Of a stretch of DNA of 12,509 nt, positions 1 through 6,215 are shown piece by piece; the stretch's first letter is position 1, and every line of letters begins with the position of its first letter. The position numbers and the translations under genes are program-made. Location: NCBI GenBank assembly GCA_029250305.1, contig JAQXFM010000305.1, forward strand, positions 1 to 12,509, in the 5' to 3' direction. The DNA comes from Candidatus Poseidoniaceae archaeon (GTDB taxonomy: Archaea > Thermoplasmatota > Poseidoniia > Poseidoniales > Poseidoniaceae). Below the pieces are notes generated by a model that did no database searches, was not told the DNA's origin, and saw only the letters and a list, made by a program, of their open reading frames with translations.

Positions 1-1
1 C

Positions 2-172
2 GGCCCTATTGAAGAGGAGGGCCCCGTTTTGCTCTCATGTGAATTGCCATGCGGAACGGCGCTTGTGTCAGGCTGGGTCGGGGCCCGCCTCACATTGATG
101 ATGGACAGGGTGGGCCGCGACGTTTTGCGTATGAAACTCGGGATGCCTTCGGAAGCGGACGAGGAAGAATGA
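2..172 (+). CDS. 3' end of an unidentified CDS (5' partial)
   Basis: An open frame enters from the left edge and runs 56 codons to a TGA at 170-172. The visible part contains a hydrophobic stretch (LVSGWVGARLTLMM) followed by a charged segment and an acidic C-terminus ending EADEEE, a common tail in this kind of genome. The frame is supported by the next gene: its ribosome binding site (GAGGTGA, 171-177) overlaps this gene's stop codon, the normal arrangement inside an operon. I do not recognise the family and too little is present to assign a function. The piece also has two cysteines (residues 13 and 17 of the visible part, a CELPC arrangement), which could be structural or metal binding, but this is not enough to call a zinc ribbon. 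Confidence 0.6.
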   Translation, partial: GPIEEEGPVLLSCELPCGTALVSGWVGARLTLMMDRVGRDVLRMKLGMPSEADEEE

Positions 173-177
173 GGTGA
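171..177 (+). promoter_or_regulatory. Ribosome binding site for the gene at 182
   Basis: GAGGTGA lies 4 nt before the ATG at 182 and overlaps the stop codon of the upstream gene (170-172). This fixes the ATG at 182 as the start and suggests that the two genes share a transcript. Confidence 0.7.
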
Positions 178-181
178 AGCG

Positions 182-1372
182 ATGCAAAGGTATGCCGTGC
201 CGTTGATGCTGCTTCTCCTTGCTACCTGCGTTGCGCCATTCGCTCATGCAGCCGATGGGCCGACAGAAACAGTCTCCACAGCAATTCCAGCCCCAGAGCC
301 GCCATCAAGAATGCTTGTTGAAACCTTTCTTGACCAAGCAGCCAATACACCTCAAGATGTGCAAGAACACCTGCATTTGACATGGTGGTCGTGGAGCGAT
401 GAAACTGGTTCAAATTGGCCGGATGATGACGCTAAAGCCCGCCGAGGCCAACTGGGAATGGATGTCAACTCCCCGACAGTGTTCAATGAACAAGAACAGG
501 AAGCGACGGCCAAAACGCTCTTCCTCACTGAACCTGTGTTGACGCTCGAAGGGTCGATTCAGCTGATGATGGATGAACAGGGCGGCATTGCGATTCACCT
601 GCCAGTGGAATTGACGCCAGTTGCTGACCTAAGCAACGACACCGTTCTCTCAATTTTCATCACGGAGGATCGAGCCGTCGACCATCACGGTCGTGTGGCA
701 CACAATCTTGTCCGAGACATGATGCCTCAAGTCGGCTTTTCAGTGCAAGCCAATAACACCACAGAGGCAACATGGGTCGTTCCTTCAACCCACCTTGAAG
801 CCGCTGGCGTTGATTTCGATCAACAGCCTCATGGATGGCACATCACACTGGCGTTCTTTGGTGGGCTTGAAGATGAAAACGAAAGCCGGTTGCTCGGCCT
901 TTACACAACCCCAATCCCGACCACTTGGGACGGTTCCTCTGCGGGCGATTTCTTCCTTCCAAGTTTTCTTCTGATTCTTTGTTTGGTGGTTGCATCTGGT
1001 GCCGTGATGGGTTCCTTCAAACGCGAGAAAGGGATGCCAAGAATCGATACTCAGTGGATTTCTTCCGAACCGGCTGTCCTCCAATTCAGGGTACAGGCGG
1101 GCACCCAGCCCCTCTCTCTGAACGGCTGCAGTGTTGCTGAACCGTGGGCAGTTCGTGGTGGGTTCAAGCGCGTCAAGATCTCAGCGAGGAACCATCACGA
1201 GTTCACACTTCGCCTCAAGCAAAGTGAGGCCGATGACTGCCATGTATCGCTCAACGTCGAAGTTGAAGAACTTGGTTCGTGGACGCAGTACCTTCGTCTG
1301 CCATCGGCACACGAAGCACTCCGAAGCGTTCAAGACAAGCCAAAGCAAGCAACGGATGGTGGCGAAGCATGA
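182..1372 (+). CDS. Exported, membrane-anchored protein of unknown function
   Basis: This 396-residue protein is not a family I recognise. The N-terminus is a clear signal peptide: positive residues, then hydrophobic residues 6-20, with a likely AHA-A cleavage near residue 23. Residues 24-255 would lie outside the cell and are acidic, with an Asn-rich patch (190-193) and several Trp. A single membrane helix spans about 257-277, followed by the basic stop-transfer stretch KREK (280-283). The last ~115 residues would be cytoplasmic, contain two Cys (316, 353) and look beta-rich. The topology (outside sensor-like domain, one helix, inside domain) would suit a signal transducer or a surface protein. 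The gene's last codons overlap the start of the Lrp/AsnC regulator by 4 bp (ATGA), so the two are probably translated together; a functional link is only inference. Confidence 0.85.
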   Translation: MQRYAVPLMLLLLATCVAPFAHAADGPTETVSTAIPAPEPPSRMLVETFLDQAANTPQDVQEHLHLTWWSWSDETGSNWPDDDAKARRGQLGMDVNSPTVFNEQEQEATAKTLFLTEPVLTLEGSIQLMMDEQGGIAIHLPVELTPVADLSNDTVLSIFITEDRAVDHHGRVAHNLVRDMMPQVGFSVQANNTTEATWVVPSTHLEAAGVDFDQQPHGWHITLAFFGGLEDENESRLLGLYTTPIPTTWDGSSAGDFFLPSFLLILCLVVASGAVMGSFKREKGMPRIDTQWISSEPAVLQFRVQAGTQPLSLNGCSVAEPWAVRGGFKRVKISARNHHEFTLRLKQSEADDCHVSLNVEVEELGSWTQYLRLPSAHEALRSVQDKPKQATDGGEA

Positions 1373-1845
1373 ACCTCGATGACACGGACCGGGCGATTCT
1401 CGAAGTGTTGCTCGAAGATGCACGCACCAGTCAAAGAGCCCTCGCTCGAAGGGTCGGTATTGCCCAAGGAACGGTTCTCAACCGTCTCCGTCGGCTCGAA
1501 GAAATGAACGTGATACAAGGGTACAGCGTTATCCTCGATCCAAGCGCCGTGGGATGGTCGATGACCATTATGGCAGGTCTCCGGATTGTCAAAGGACGCA
1601 TGCTTGATGTTCAGGCACAAATTGCCGCTGATCCACGCGTGTTTGCGGTGTATGATGTCACGGGCGATTGGGACTCAATGGTCCTTGCACGCGTAAAAGA
1701 CCGAGCGGATTTGGACGATCTCACAAAGACCGTTTTTACCCTTGAGGGTGTGGCTCGTTCTTACACACACGTCGTGCTCAACACGGTCAAGGAAGACGGG
1801 CGAACGCGGCCTGCACCAACCCTTGATGATGCAACGGATGATTGA
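1369..1845 (+). CDS. Lrp/AsnC-family transcriptional regulator
   Basis: A 158-residue DNA-binding regulator of the Lrp/AsnC (feast/famine) family, usual length for the family. Residues 3-50 form the N-terminal helix-turn-helix: it opens with the hallmark LDDTDRAIL, and the recognition helix is around VGIAQGTVLNRLRRLEE (29-45). Residues 64-140 form the RAM/ligand-binding domain, with the typical GDWD turn at 99-102 followed by a beta strand and the amphipathic helix near 113-124. The tail (141-158) is acidic and probably disordered. An in-frame ATG exists 30 codons upstream at 1279, but the ATG at 1369 is preferred because the family motif starts right after it and it forms a classic ATGA overlap with the preceding gene. 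Family members bind amino acids or other small ligands and form dimers or octamers; the ligand and targets here are unknown. Confidence 0.94.
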   Translation: MNLDDTDRAILEVLLEDARTSQRALARRVGIAQGTVLNRLRRLEEMNVIQGYSVILDPSAVGWSMTIMAGLRIVKGRMLDVQAQIAADPRVFAVYDVTGDWDSMVLARVKDRADLDDLTKTVFTLEGVARSYTHVVLNTVKEDGRTRPAPTLDDATDD

Positions 1846-1896
1846 TGCATATTGTTCAACGGTTTGCCGAGGGATTCGAACATTCAAGTCGAGAAT

Positions 1897-2385
1897 TCAG
1901 GGCGCAACTTCGTCATATTCATCCACAAAAGGTCCGAGTTCGTGGGCCATGCTGCGGAGTGATTCGACAACCCTCGTTTCAGGCTTGAGCGCTTTCATCA
2001 AAACCTTACGAAGGTCTTCGGAGATTTTGATATCCATGCCTTCCATGCGCCGTCGCAATTCATTCTGCAGGCGCCCCCCGGTTCTGTCCCAGTCCATGAG
2101 GATCGAGAGGGCGGGCCCTCCATCGCTTGCCCGCCGAGGCCCGTAGGATTCGTAGAGGTAGGCAATCAGGCGTTCCAAAGGCCAACCCCGGTTCAAAACC
2201 TCGATCGGTCCAGTAAAACCAAGCGCTGTGAGTGCTAATTTGTCCCGCTTCCCCTCTACCAAAACGGGCCAACGCTCTTCCCGATTCAGTGCCCTTGCTT
2301 CGCCGAGGGCTTGCCCTGCGATTCTGAAGCGGAGGGCGGCATCCCCGGCGCCGAGAGGGGACCGATGCTTTGTGTCCCGTGTCAT
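1897..2385 (-). CDS. Small Toprim-domain protein (primase-like / RNase M5-like, COG1658 type)
   Basis: A 162-residue protein built around one Toprim fold. The first ~38 residues are a basic, helical leader. The Toprim glutamate is in VEGKRD (E44), followed by a beta-alpha unit (GFTGPIEVLNRG, 56-67), and the metal-binding DxD is in ILMDWDRTG (D98, D100). These acidic residues bind Mg2+ in the Toprim superfamily (primases, topoisomerases, OLD and RNase M5 nucleases). The C-terminal ~55 residues are helical and charged. Small archaeal Toprim proteins of this kind are conserved but poorly characterised; a role in rRNA processing or DNA metabolism is inference. The gene starts with an ATG that overlaps the stop of the upstream DUF167 gene by 4 bp, so the two form an operon. 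It converges on the Lrp/AsnC gene with a 51-bp gap. Confidence 0.85.
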   Translation of the reverse strand: MTRDTKHRSPLGAGDAALRFRIAGQALGEARALNREERWPVLVEGKRDKLALTALGFTGPIEVLNRGWPLERLIAYLYESYGPRRASDGGPALSILMDWDRTGGRLQNELRRRMEGMDIKISEDLRKVLMKALKPETRVVESLRSMAHELGPFVDEYDEVAP

Positions 2386-2702
2386 GGTGGGCTCATTGCC
2401 TCCCTAAGCGCTTCAAGGAGTGTTTTTTCGCTAATGTTGTCAAATTTCACGGTTTTTTTCTTCGAAGTGTGGCCATTGACGATGCTCAACGACGATTGCG
2501 GCACATTGAGCGAGGTACTGAGGCATTCGAGAATCGCCTTGTTCGCCATTCCCTTCTGGGCTTGGGCGCGAACGGCGACGTTCAGACGAGAACGCCAAGC
2601 GTTTACTTCGCCAACCTGATTGTGGCGCGCTCCCGGTTGGACCTCGATACTCAAGAGAACTCCTTCTTCAAATGTCGTTTGAAGGCAAGACGCGAGGGAC
2701 AC
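2382..2702 (-). CDS. DUF167 / UPF0235 (YggU-like) protein
   Basis: A 106-residue protein matching the DUF167 family in length and layout. The signature VQPGARHNQV (21-30) is followed by the beta strand RLNVAVRAQAQKG, the ANKAI helix (53-57), a NVPQSSLSIVNGHTSKKKTV segment (66-85) in place of the usual V-x-I-x-x-G-x-x-S/R-x-K motif, and a C-terminal amphipathic helix. The family is widespread in bacteria, archaea and eukaryotes and has no settled biochemical function. The frame opens only a few codons upstream and has no ATG before the conserved core, so a GTG start at 2702-2700 is inferred. A TATA-like box sits about 23 bp upstream, so the message may be leaderless. It is the first gene of a two-gene unit with the Toprim protein. 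Confidence 0.9.
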   Translation of the reverse strand: MSLASCLQTTFEEGVLLSIEVQPGARHNQVGEVNAWRSRLNVAVRAQAQKGMANKAILECLSTSLNVPQSSLSIVNGHTSKKKTVKFDNISEKTLLEALREAMSPP

Positions 2703-2889
2703 AGCGCTCCATTTTAGGCATTATTTATCAAGGTAACACACCTAAAAAAGGGGTAGAAAAGTGGTTTATTTTCGTACAAAAACGGGCCACTGGGACGCGA
2801 AAGGGCGTCTGTCAAAGACCTCTCCGAAGAAGGCGTTATCGACAAGGGTTTAAGACCGGTATCTACGGCCATCCACATGAGGGTAATCT
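2703..2889. promoter_or_regulatory. Divergent promoter region between DUF167 unit and oxidase operon
   Basis: This 187-bp gap separates genes read in opposite directions and is AT-richer than its surroundings between about 2710 and 2780. For the leftward unit, the box TTATTTATC at 2721-2729 (GATAAATAA when read on the minus strand) is centred ~23 bp from the GTG start, as expected for an archaeal TATA box with a leaderless message. For the rightward operon, TTTATTTT at 2765-2772 would give a start near 2795 and a leader of ~95 nt; TTTAAGA at 2849-2855 is a second possibility, giving a leader of only ~10-15 nt. An inverted repeat GACGC-n6-GCGTC (2794-2809) lies at the start of the longer leader or as a possible operator. 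Box assignments are by eye. Confidence 0.45.
2879..2883 (+). promoter_or_regulatory. Ribosome binding site of oxidase subunit II
   Basis: GAGGG lies 6 nt before the ATG at 2890, supporting that start. The presence of a Shine-Dalgarno site argues that the transcript has a leader rather than starting at the AUG. Confidence 0.55.
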
Positions 2890-3885
2890 ATGCCTGCTGA
2901 AGACACTGTTTTCACCGTCCTGTACGATAAGTTCATGTTTTGGAGTATCATTGTTGGAATTTTCACCTTCGGGTGGATGTTCATCGCAATGCTGCGCTAC
3001 CGCGACGGCGTCGAGCCTGTTGAAAACATGGAGAAATACCACATTGAAGTTGGCTCCTTCCCAGTTGATTCGCACAACACGAAACTCGAAGTGCTCTTCT
3101 ATGTCCTGCCAACAATTCTTGTTGTTTGGCTCACCATGATGGCCCTTTCCTCAAACACAGCCGTTTGGCAGGTTGCAGAGGGTGAAGACACCTTCGAGAT
3201 CGACATCATTGGAAAGCAATGGTTCTGGGAGTTCCACTACACTGAATCTCTTACTTGGGAAGATCCAGGCACGAACATCGATGTTGAGTGGACCGGCAAC
3301 ATGCTGATGGTTCACGCCCACAACACAACGGCCACCAATGTCACCATCGCCATCGATGGCGTTGAAACGGATTACGCCATGAACACAACCATGGGCATGC
3401 TCACATTCACAGGCATGATGTTCGATGTTGAACTCCACTCGAAAATCACCGTGTTCGACGCAGAGGACCACCTCCTCCACACATGGGAACACTTGCCAGT
3501 TGGAACCATTCTCTCCAGCGCTGGCGGGGAACACCTCCTCCTTCCATGCGACGATGTTGCCATCATGAACCTCCACTCACGCCCATCCGATGCATCGAAT
3601 CCAAACTATGTCGGTGTTCAACACTCGTTCTGGCTCCCTGAATGGGGTGTCAAAGAAGACTTGGTGCCTGGACTCGCATCTGGCACCGTCATGTACGCAC
3701 AACCGGATGACTTGGGCACGTTCCCAATCCGCTGCGCCGAATACTGTGGCCTTGACCACTCGAAGATGCAAGGTCAAGTCACCGTCGTCGCACCTGAGGG
3801 CGAAACATGTGAAGTCGATACCGGCGTGAAGAAGCAACACTCTGCCTCAGATGATGCAGAATCCGCAGATGGAGGTGGATACTGA
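2890..3885 (+). CDS. coxB: Cytochrome c oxidase (haem-copper oxidase) subunit II with CuA site
   Basis: A 331-residue subunit II, which carries the binuclear CuA centre that accepts electrons on the outer face of the membrane. Two membrane helices lie at about 14-35 and 67-86. The aromatic motif KQWFWEF (109-115) that passes electrons towards haem a is present. The CuA ligands are complete: H245 in VQHSFWLPEWGVKEDL, then C282, E284, C286, H290 and M293 in CAEYCGLDHSKM. This indicates a CuA-type cytochrome oxidase rather than a quinol oxidase. The odd part is the long stretch between the aromatic motif and H245 (about 123-240), where canonical subunits have only a few dozen residues; it contains several His and many Thr/Asn. 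The acidic, Gly-rich tail (~312-331) is probably disordered. First gene of the oxidase operon; its stop overlaps the subunit I start by one base (TGATG). The natural donor is not in the window; a small blue copper protein is a reasonable guess. Confidence 0.97.
   Translation: MPAEDTVFTVLYDKFMFWSIIVGIFTFGWMFIAMLRYRDGVEPVENMEKYHIEVGSFPVDSHNTKLEVLFYVLPTILVVWLTMMALSSNTAVWQVAEGEDTFEIDIIGKQWFWEFHYTESLTWEDPGTNIDVEWTGNMLMVHAHNTTATNVTIAIDGVETDYAMNTTMGMLTFTGMMFDVELHSKITVFDAEDHLLHTWEHLPVGTILSSAGGEHLLLPCDDVAIMNLHSRPSDASNPNYVGVQHSFWLPEWGVKEDLVPGLASGTVMYAQPDDLGTFPIRCAEYCGLDHSKMQGQVTVVAPEGETCEVDTGVKKQHSASDDAESADGGGY
3871..3877 (+). promoter_or_regulatory. Ribosome binding site of subunit I
   Basis: GGAGGTG inside the last codons of subunit II lies 7 nt before the ATG at 3885. 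It fixes the start of subunit I ahead of the signal peptide and so supports the N-terminal extension as a real part of the protein. Confidence 0.7.
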
Positions 3886-6215
3886 TGCGAACCCGCGCAC
3901 TCACCCTTGTCGCACTCATGCTTCTCATGCTGGCAGCATCCCCTCAATTCGAGGCTATGCCAACTGGTATCGGGGCAGCTGGTGACAACGGATGTACCTG
4001 TCACGGCGGTGCATCAGGCGACACTTCTGTTGTCGTCGAAGGACTTCCAGACACCTTCAACGCAAGCGAAACATACGCCTTCACGGTGACCGTCGTCAAC
4101 GACGCAATGGAACTTCACAACGGTGGCAGCACTGAAGGAGCAGATCCTTGGAACGGTCACGCAGGTGGTTTCCGAATCCTCACTTCCTCGGGCATGGTCT
4201 CGACCGTGAACGAATCACTCAGCCATGACATGGATGGCGGCCTGACGCACACTGCAGAAGGCAACAGCGTCCGCTCATGGGACTTCGAATGGGTTGCGCC
4301 AGGCGATGACGGCAAGGTTGTCGAAATCACCGTTTACGGAAACGCAGTCAACGGTGGCGCAGGATCCGGTGGCGACTACTGGAACCAAGCAGACTTTGTG
4401 ATTCCCGGTGCAAACGCAGGCGACATCGCCCCAAGTGCTCGTGCACTCGTGGTCTTGGTCACTGCCATCGGTTTGGCGCTCGGACTCGTGCTTCTCGGCG
4501 TGATGTACGTCTTCTACGCACGCTCTCCAAGCACCTTCACCATCGAAAACTTCTGGTCATACCTCAAGCCATGGTTGACCACAACCGACCACAAGGAAGT
4601 CGGAATTCTCTACTTCCTCTACGGGTTCACATTCTTCCTCGTTGGTGGTGTTCTCGCACTCCTCTTCCGCATTCAACTATCGTTGCCGGAGAACACCTTC
4701 CTCACCGAAACCGAATACAACTCGTTTTTCACCCTCCACGGTACAACAATGATTTTCCTTGCAGCCATGCCAATGATTGCCGGTTTCATGAACTACGTCC
4801 TCCCGCTTCAAATTGGAGCAAAGGACCTTGCATTCCCCCGAATCAACGCCATGGGTCTCTGGCTCCTTGTGTTCTCAAGCCCGCTAATCTACGCTGGAAT
4901 TTGGTCTGGCGAAGGTGCAGACATTACGTGGGTTATGTACCCGCCATATTCTTCGCTCACCGAGTCGAACCTTGGTGCTGAACTCGCTCAATACGGTTCG
5001 AACCCCGGAACCACGGCGTTCATATCTGGAATTATCATGCTTGGTGCTTCATCGACGCTTGGTGGTGTGAACTTCATCACCACGGTGTTCACAATGCGCG
5101 CTCCTGGTGTCACCTTCATGAAGATGCCATTGTTTGCTTGGTCTGTCTTCGTGAGCGTCTTCATGCTCTACATGTCGCTCCCAGCGTTCATCATTGGCGT
5201 CGCTTTCCTTCTCTTCGATCACACGCTTGGAACGGTGTTCTTTGCGGCAGGTGGCGATTCGCTCTTGTTCCAACATCTGTTCTGGTTCTTCGGCCATCCC
5301 GAAGTGTACGTGGTTGTCGTTCCAGCGTTCGGAATTGTTTCTGAAGTGTTGGCAACGAGCGCACGGCGCTCCATCTTTGGTTACAAGTCAATGGTGTTCG
5401 CCATGGCTGGAATCGGTATTGTTGGCTTCATCGTTTGGGGCCACCACATGCTCACCTCCGGCATGGATCCGTTCTGGCGAGCAGCGTTCATGATCACCAC
5501 GATGGCGGTCGCAATCCCGACCGGTGCAAAGGTGTTCAACTGGCTTGCGACCATTTGGGGCGGCAGTCTGGTGATGCGCACGCACACCTTGTGGTCACTC
5601 GGGTTCCTTGTGACCTTCACCCTCGGCGGTATCTCTGGAATGTTCTTCCCCGTGGCTGGACTTGACGTTCACTTCCACGATTCGTACTTCGTTGTGGCTC
5701 ACTTCCACTATGTGTTCATCGGCGGCACTGTCTTCGCTTTGTTCTCCGGTGTGTACTACTGGTACCCGAAGGCGACAGGACGCAAACTCAACGAAACGTT
5801 GGGTCTCTGGCACTTCCTTATCGCATTCGCTTCGTACAACGCAACATTCTGGCCAATGCACGCCCTTGGAATCATGGGCATGCCTCGGCGAACTCACAGC
5901 TACACCACGGAAAGTGGATTTGCTGAGTACAACATGGCAGTCAGTATCTTCTCGTTCATCTTTGGTCTAAGCCAACTCCTGTTGGTGTGGAACATCATCC
6001 GATCGAACCGCCATGGCGAACCTGCAGGCAAGGATCCGTGGGGCGGATGGTCCCTCGAATGGATGACCACTTCACCACCGCCAACTCCGTCCTTCCATGA
6101 CATCCCAACACAAGGCGACATGAACGAACTCTATGGCCACCACGGCACTGGAGAAAAGAAGGTCAGCCCGCTGAAGAAGTTGGCAACACCACTTGCAAAG
6201 GGGGTCGAAGAATGA
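3885..6215 (+). CDS. coxA: Cytochrome c oxidase subunit I with an N-terminal exported choice-of-anchor-V-like domain
   Basis: A 776-residue fusion; ordinary subunit I is about 520-560. The oxidase core runs from ~229 to ~720 and is complete: low-spin haem ligands H285 (FFTLHGTTM) and H608; high-spin haem ligand H606; CuB ligands H471, H520 and H521; the His-Tyr cross-link pair H471/Y475 in FGHPEVY; E473; D-channel D314 (IGAKDLAFPR) and N303; K-channel T546 and K549 in AIPTGAKVFNW; and the Mg-site pair H598/D599. This is an A1-type proton-pumping oxidase. Ahead of it are a signal peptide (1-24), a domain of about 160 residues (25-185) and an extra helix (186-211). That domain starts NGCTCHGG (35-42), has a GLPDTFNASETYAFTVTV strand pair, GGFRI, a DFEWVAPG motif and a YGNAVNGG turn, the pattern of choice-of-anchor-V / Reeler-like domains. 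C37 and C39 form CxCH, not the CxxCH of c-type haem. No frameshift or stop separates the parts. Confidence 0.97.
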   Translation: MRTRALTLVALMLLMLAASPQFEAMPTGIGAAGDNGCTCHGGASGDTSVVVEGLPDTFNASETYAFTVTVVNDAMELHNGGSTEGADPWNGHAGGFRILTSSGMVSTVNESLSHDMDGGLTHTAEGNSVRSWDFEWVAPGDDGKVVEITVYGNAVNGGAGSGGDYWNQADFVIPGANAGDIAPSARALVVLVTAIGLALGLVLLGVMYVFYARSPSTFTIENFWSYLKPWLTTTDHKEVGILYFLYGFTFFLVGGVLALLFRIQLSLPENTFLTETEYNSFFTLHGTTMIFLAAMPMIAGFMNYVLPLQIGAKDLAFPRINAMGLWLLVFSSPLIYAGIWSGEGADITWVMYPPYSSLTESNLGAELAQYGSNPGTTAFISGIIMLGASSTLGGVNFITTVFTMRAPGVTFMKMPLFAWSVFVSVFMLYMSLPAFIIGVAFLLFDHTLGTVFFAAGGDSLLFQHLFWFFGHPEVYVVVVPAFGIVSEVLATSARRSIFGYKSMVFAMAGIGIVGFIVWGHHMLTSGMDPFWRAAFMITTMAVAIPTGAKVFNWLATIWGGSLVMRTHTLWSLGFLVTFTLGGISGMFFPVAGLDVHFHDSYFVVAHFHYVFIGGTVFALFSGVYYWYPKATGRKLNETLGLWHFLIAFASYNATFWPMHALGIMGMPRRTHSYTTESGFAEYNMAVSIFSFIFGLSQLLLVWNIIRSNRHGEPAGKDPWGGWSLEWMTTSPPPTPSFHDIPTQGDMNELYGHHGTGEKKVSPLKKLATPLAKGVEE
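6198..6205 (+). promoter_or_regulatory. Ribosome binding site of subunit III
   Basis: AAGGGGGT inside the end of the subunit I gene lies 6 nt before the ATG at 6212. It supports that start and hence the long N-terminal extension of subunit III. Confidence 0.55.

Noticed and set aside
1279..1368. 30-codon N-terminal extension of the Lrp/AsnC protein
   Set aside because: The family starts with the L-D-x-x-D-x-x-I-L motif directly after the ATG at 1369, and that ATG makes a classic 4-bp overlap; the extension lies wholly inside the upstream gene in another frame.
1742..2146. Plus-strand frame of 134 residues across the Lrp/AsnC - Toprim junction
   Set aside because: It overlaps the well-supported AsnC gene and lies opposite the Toprim gene; its composition (Arg/Ser-rich) is typical of a shadow frame.
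3990..4010. CTCHGG as a c-type haem attachment site
   Set aside because: The spacing is C-x-C-H with one residue between the cysteines, not CxxCH, and no distal haem ligand context is evident, so a haem call is not justified.
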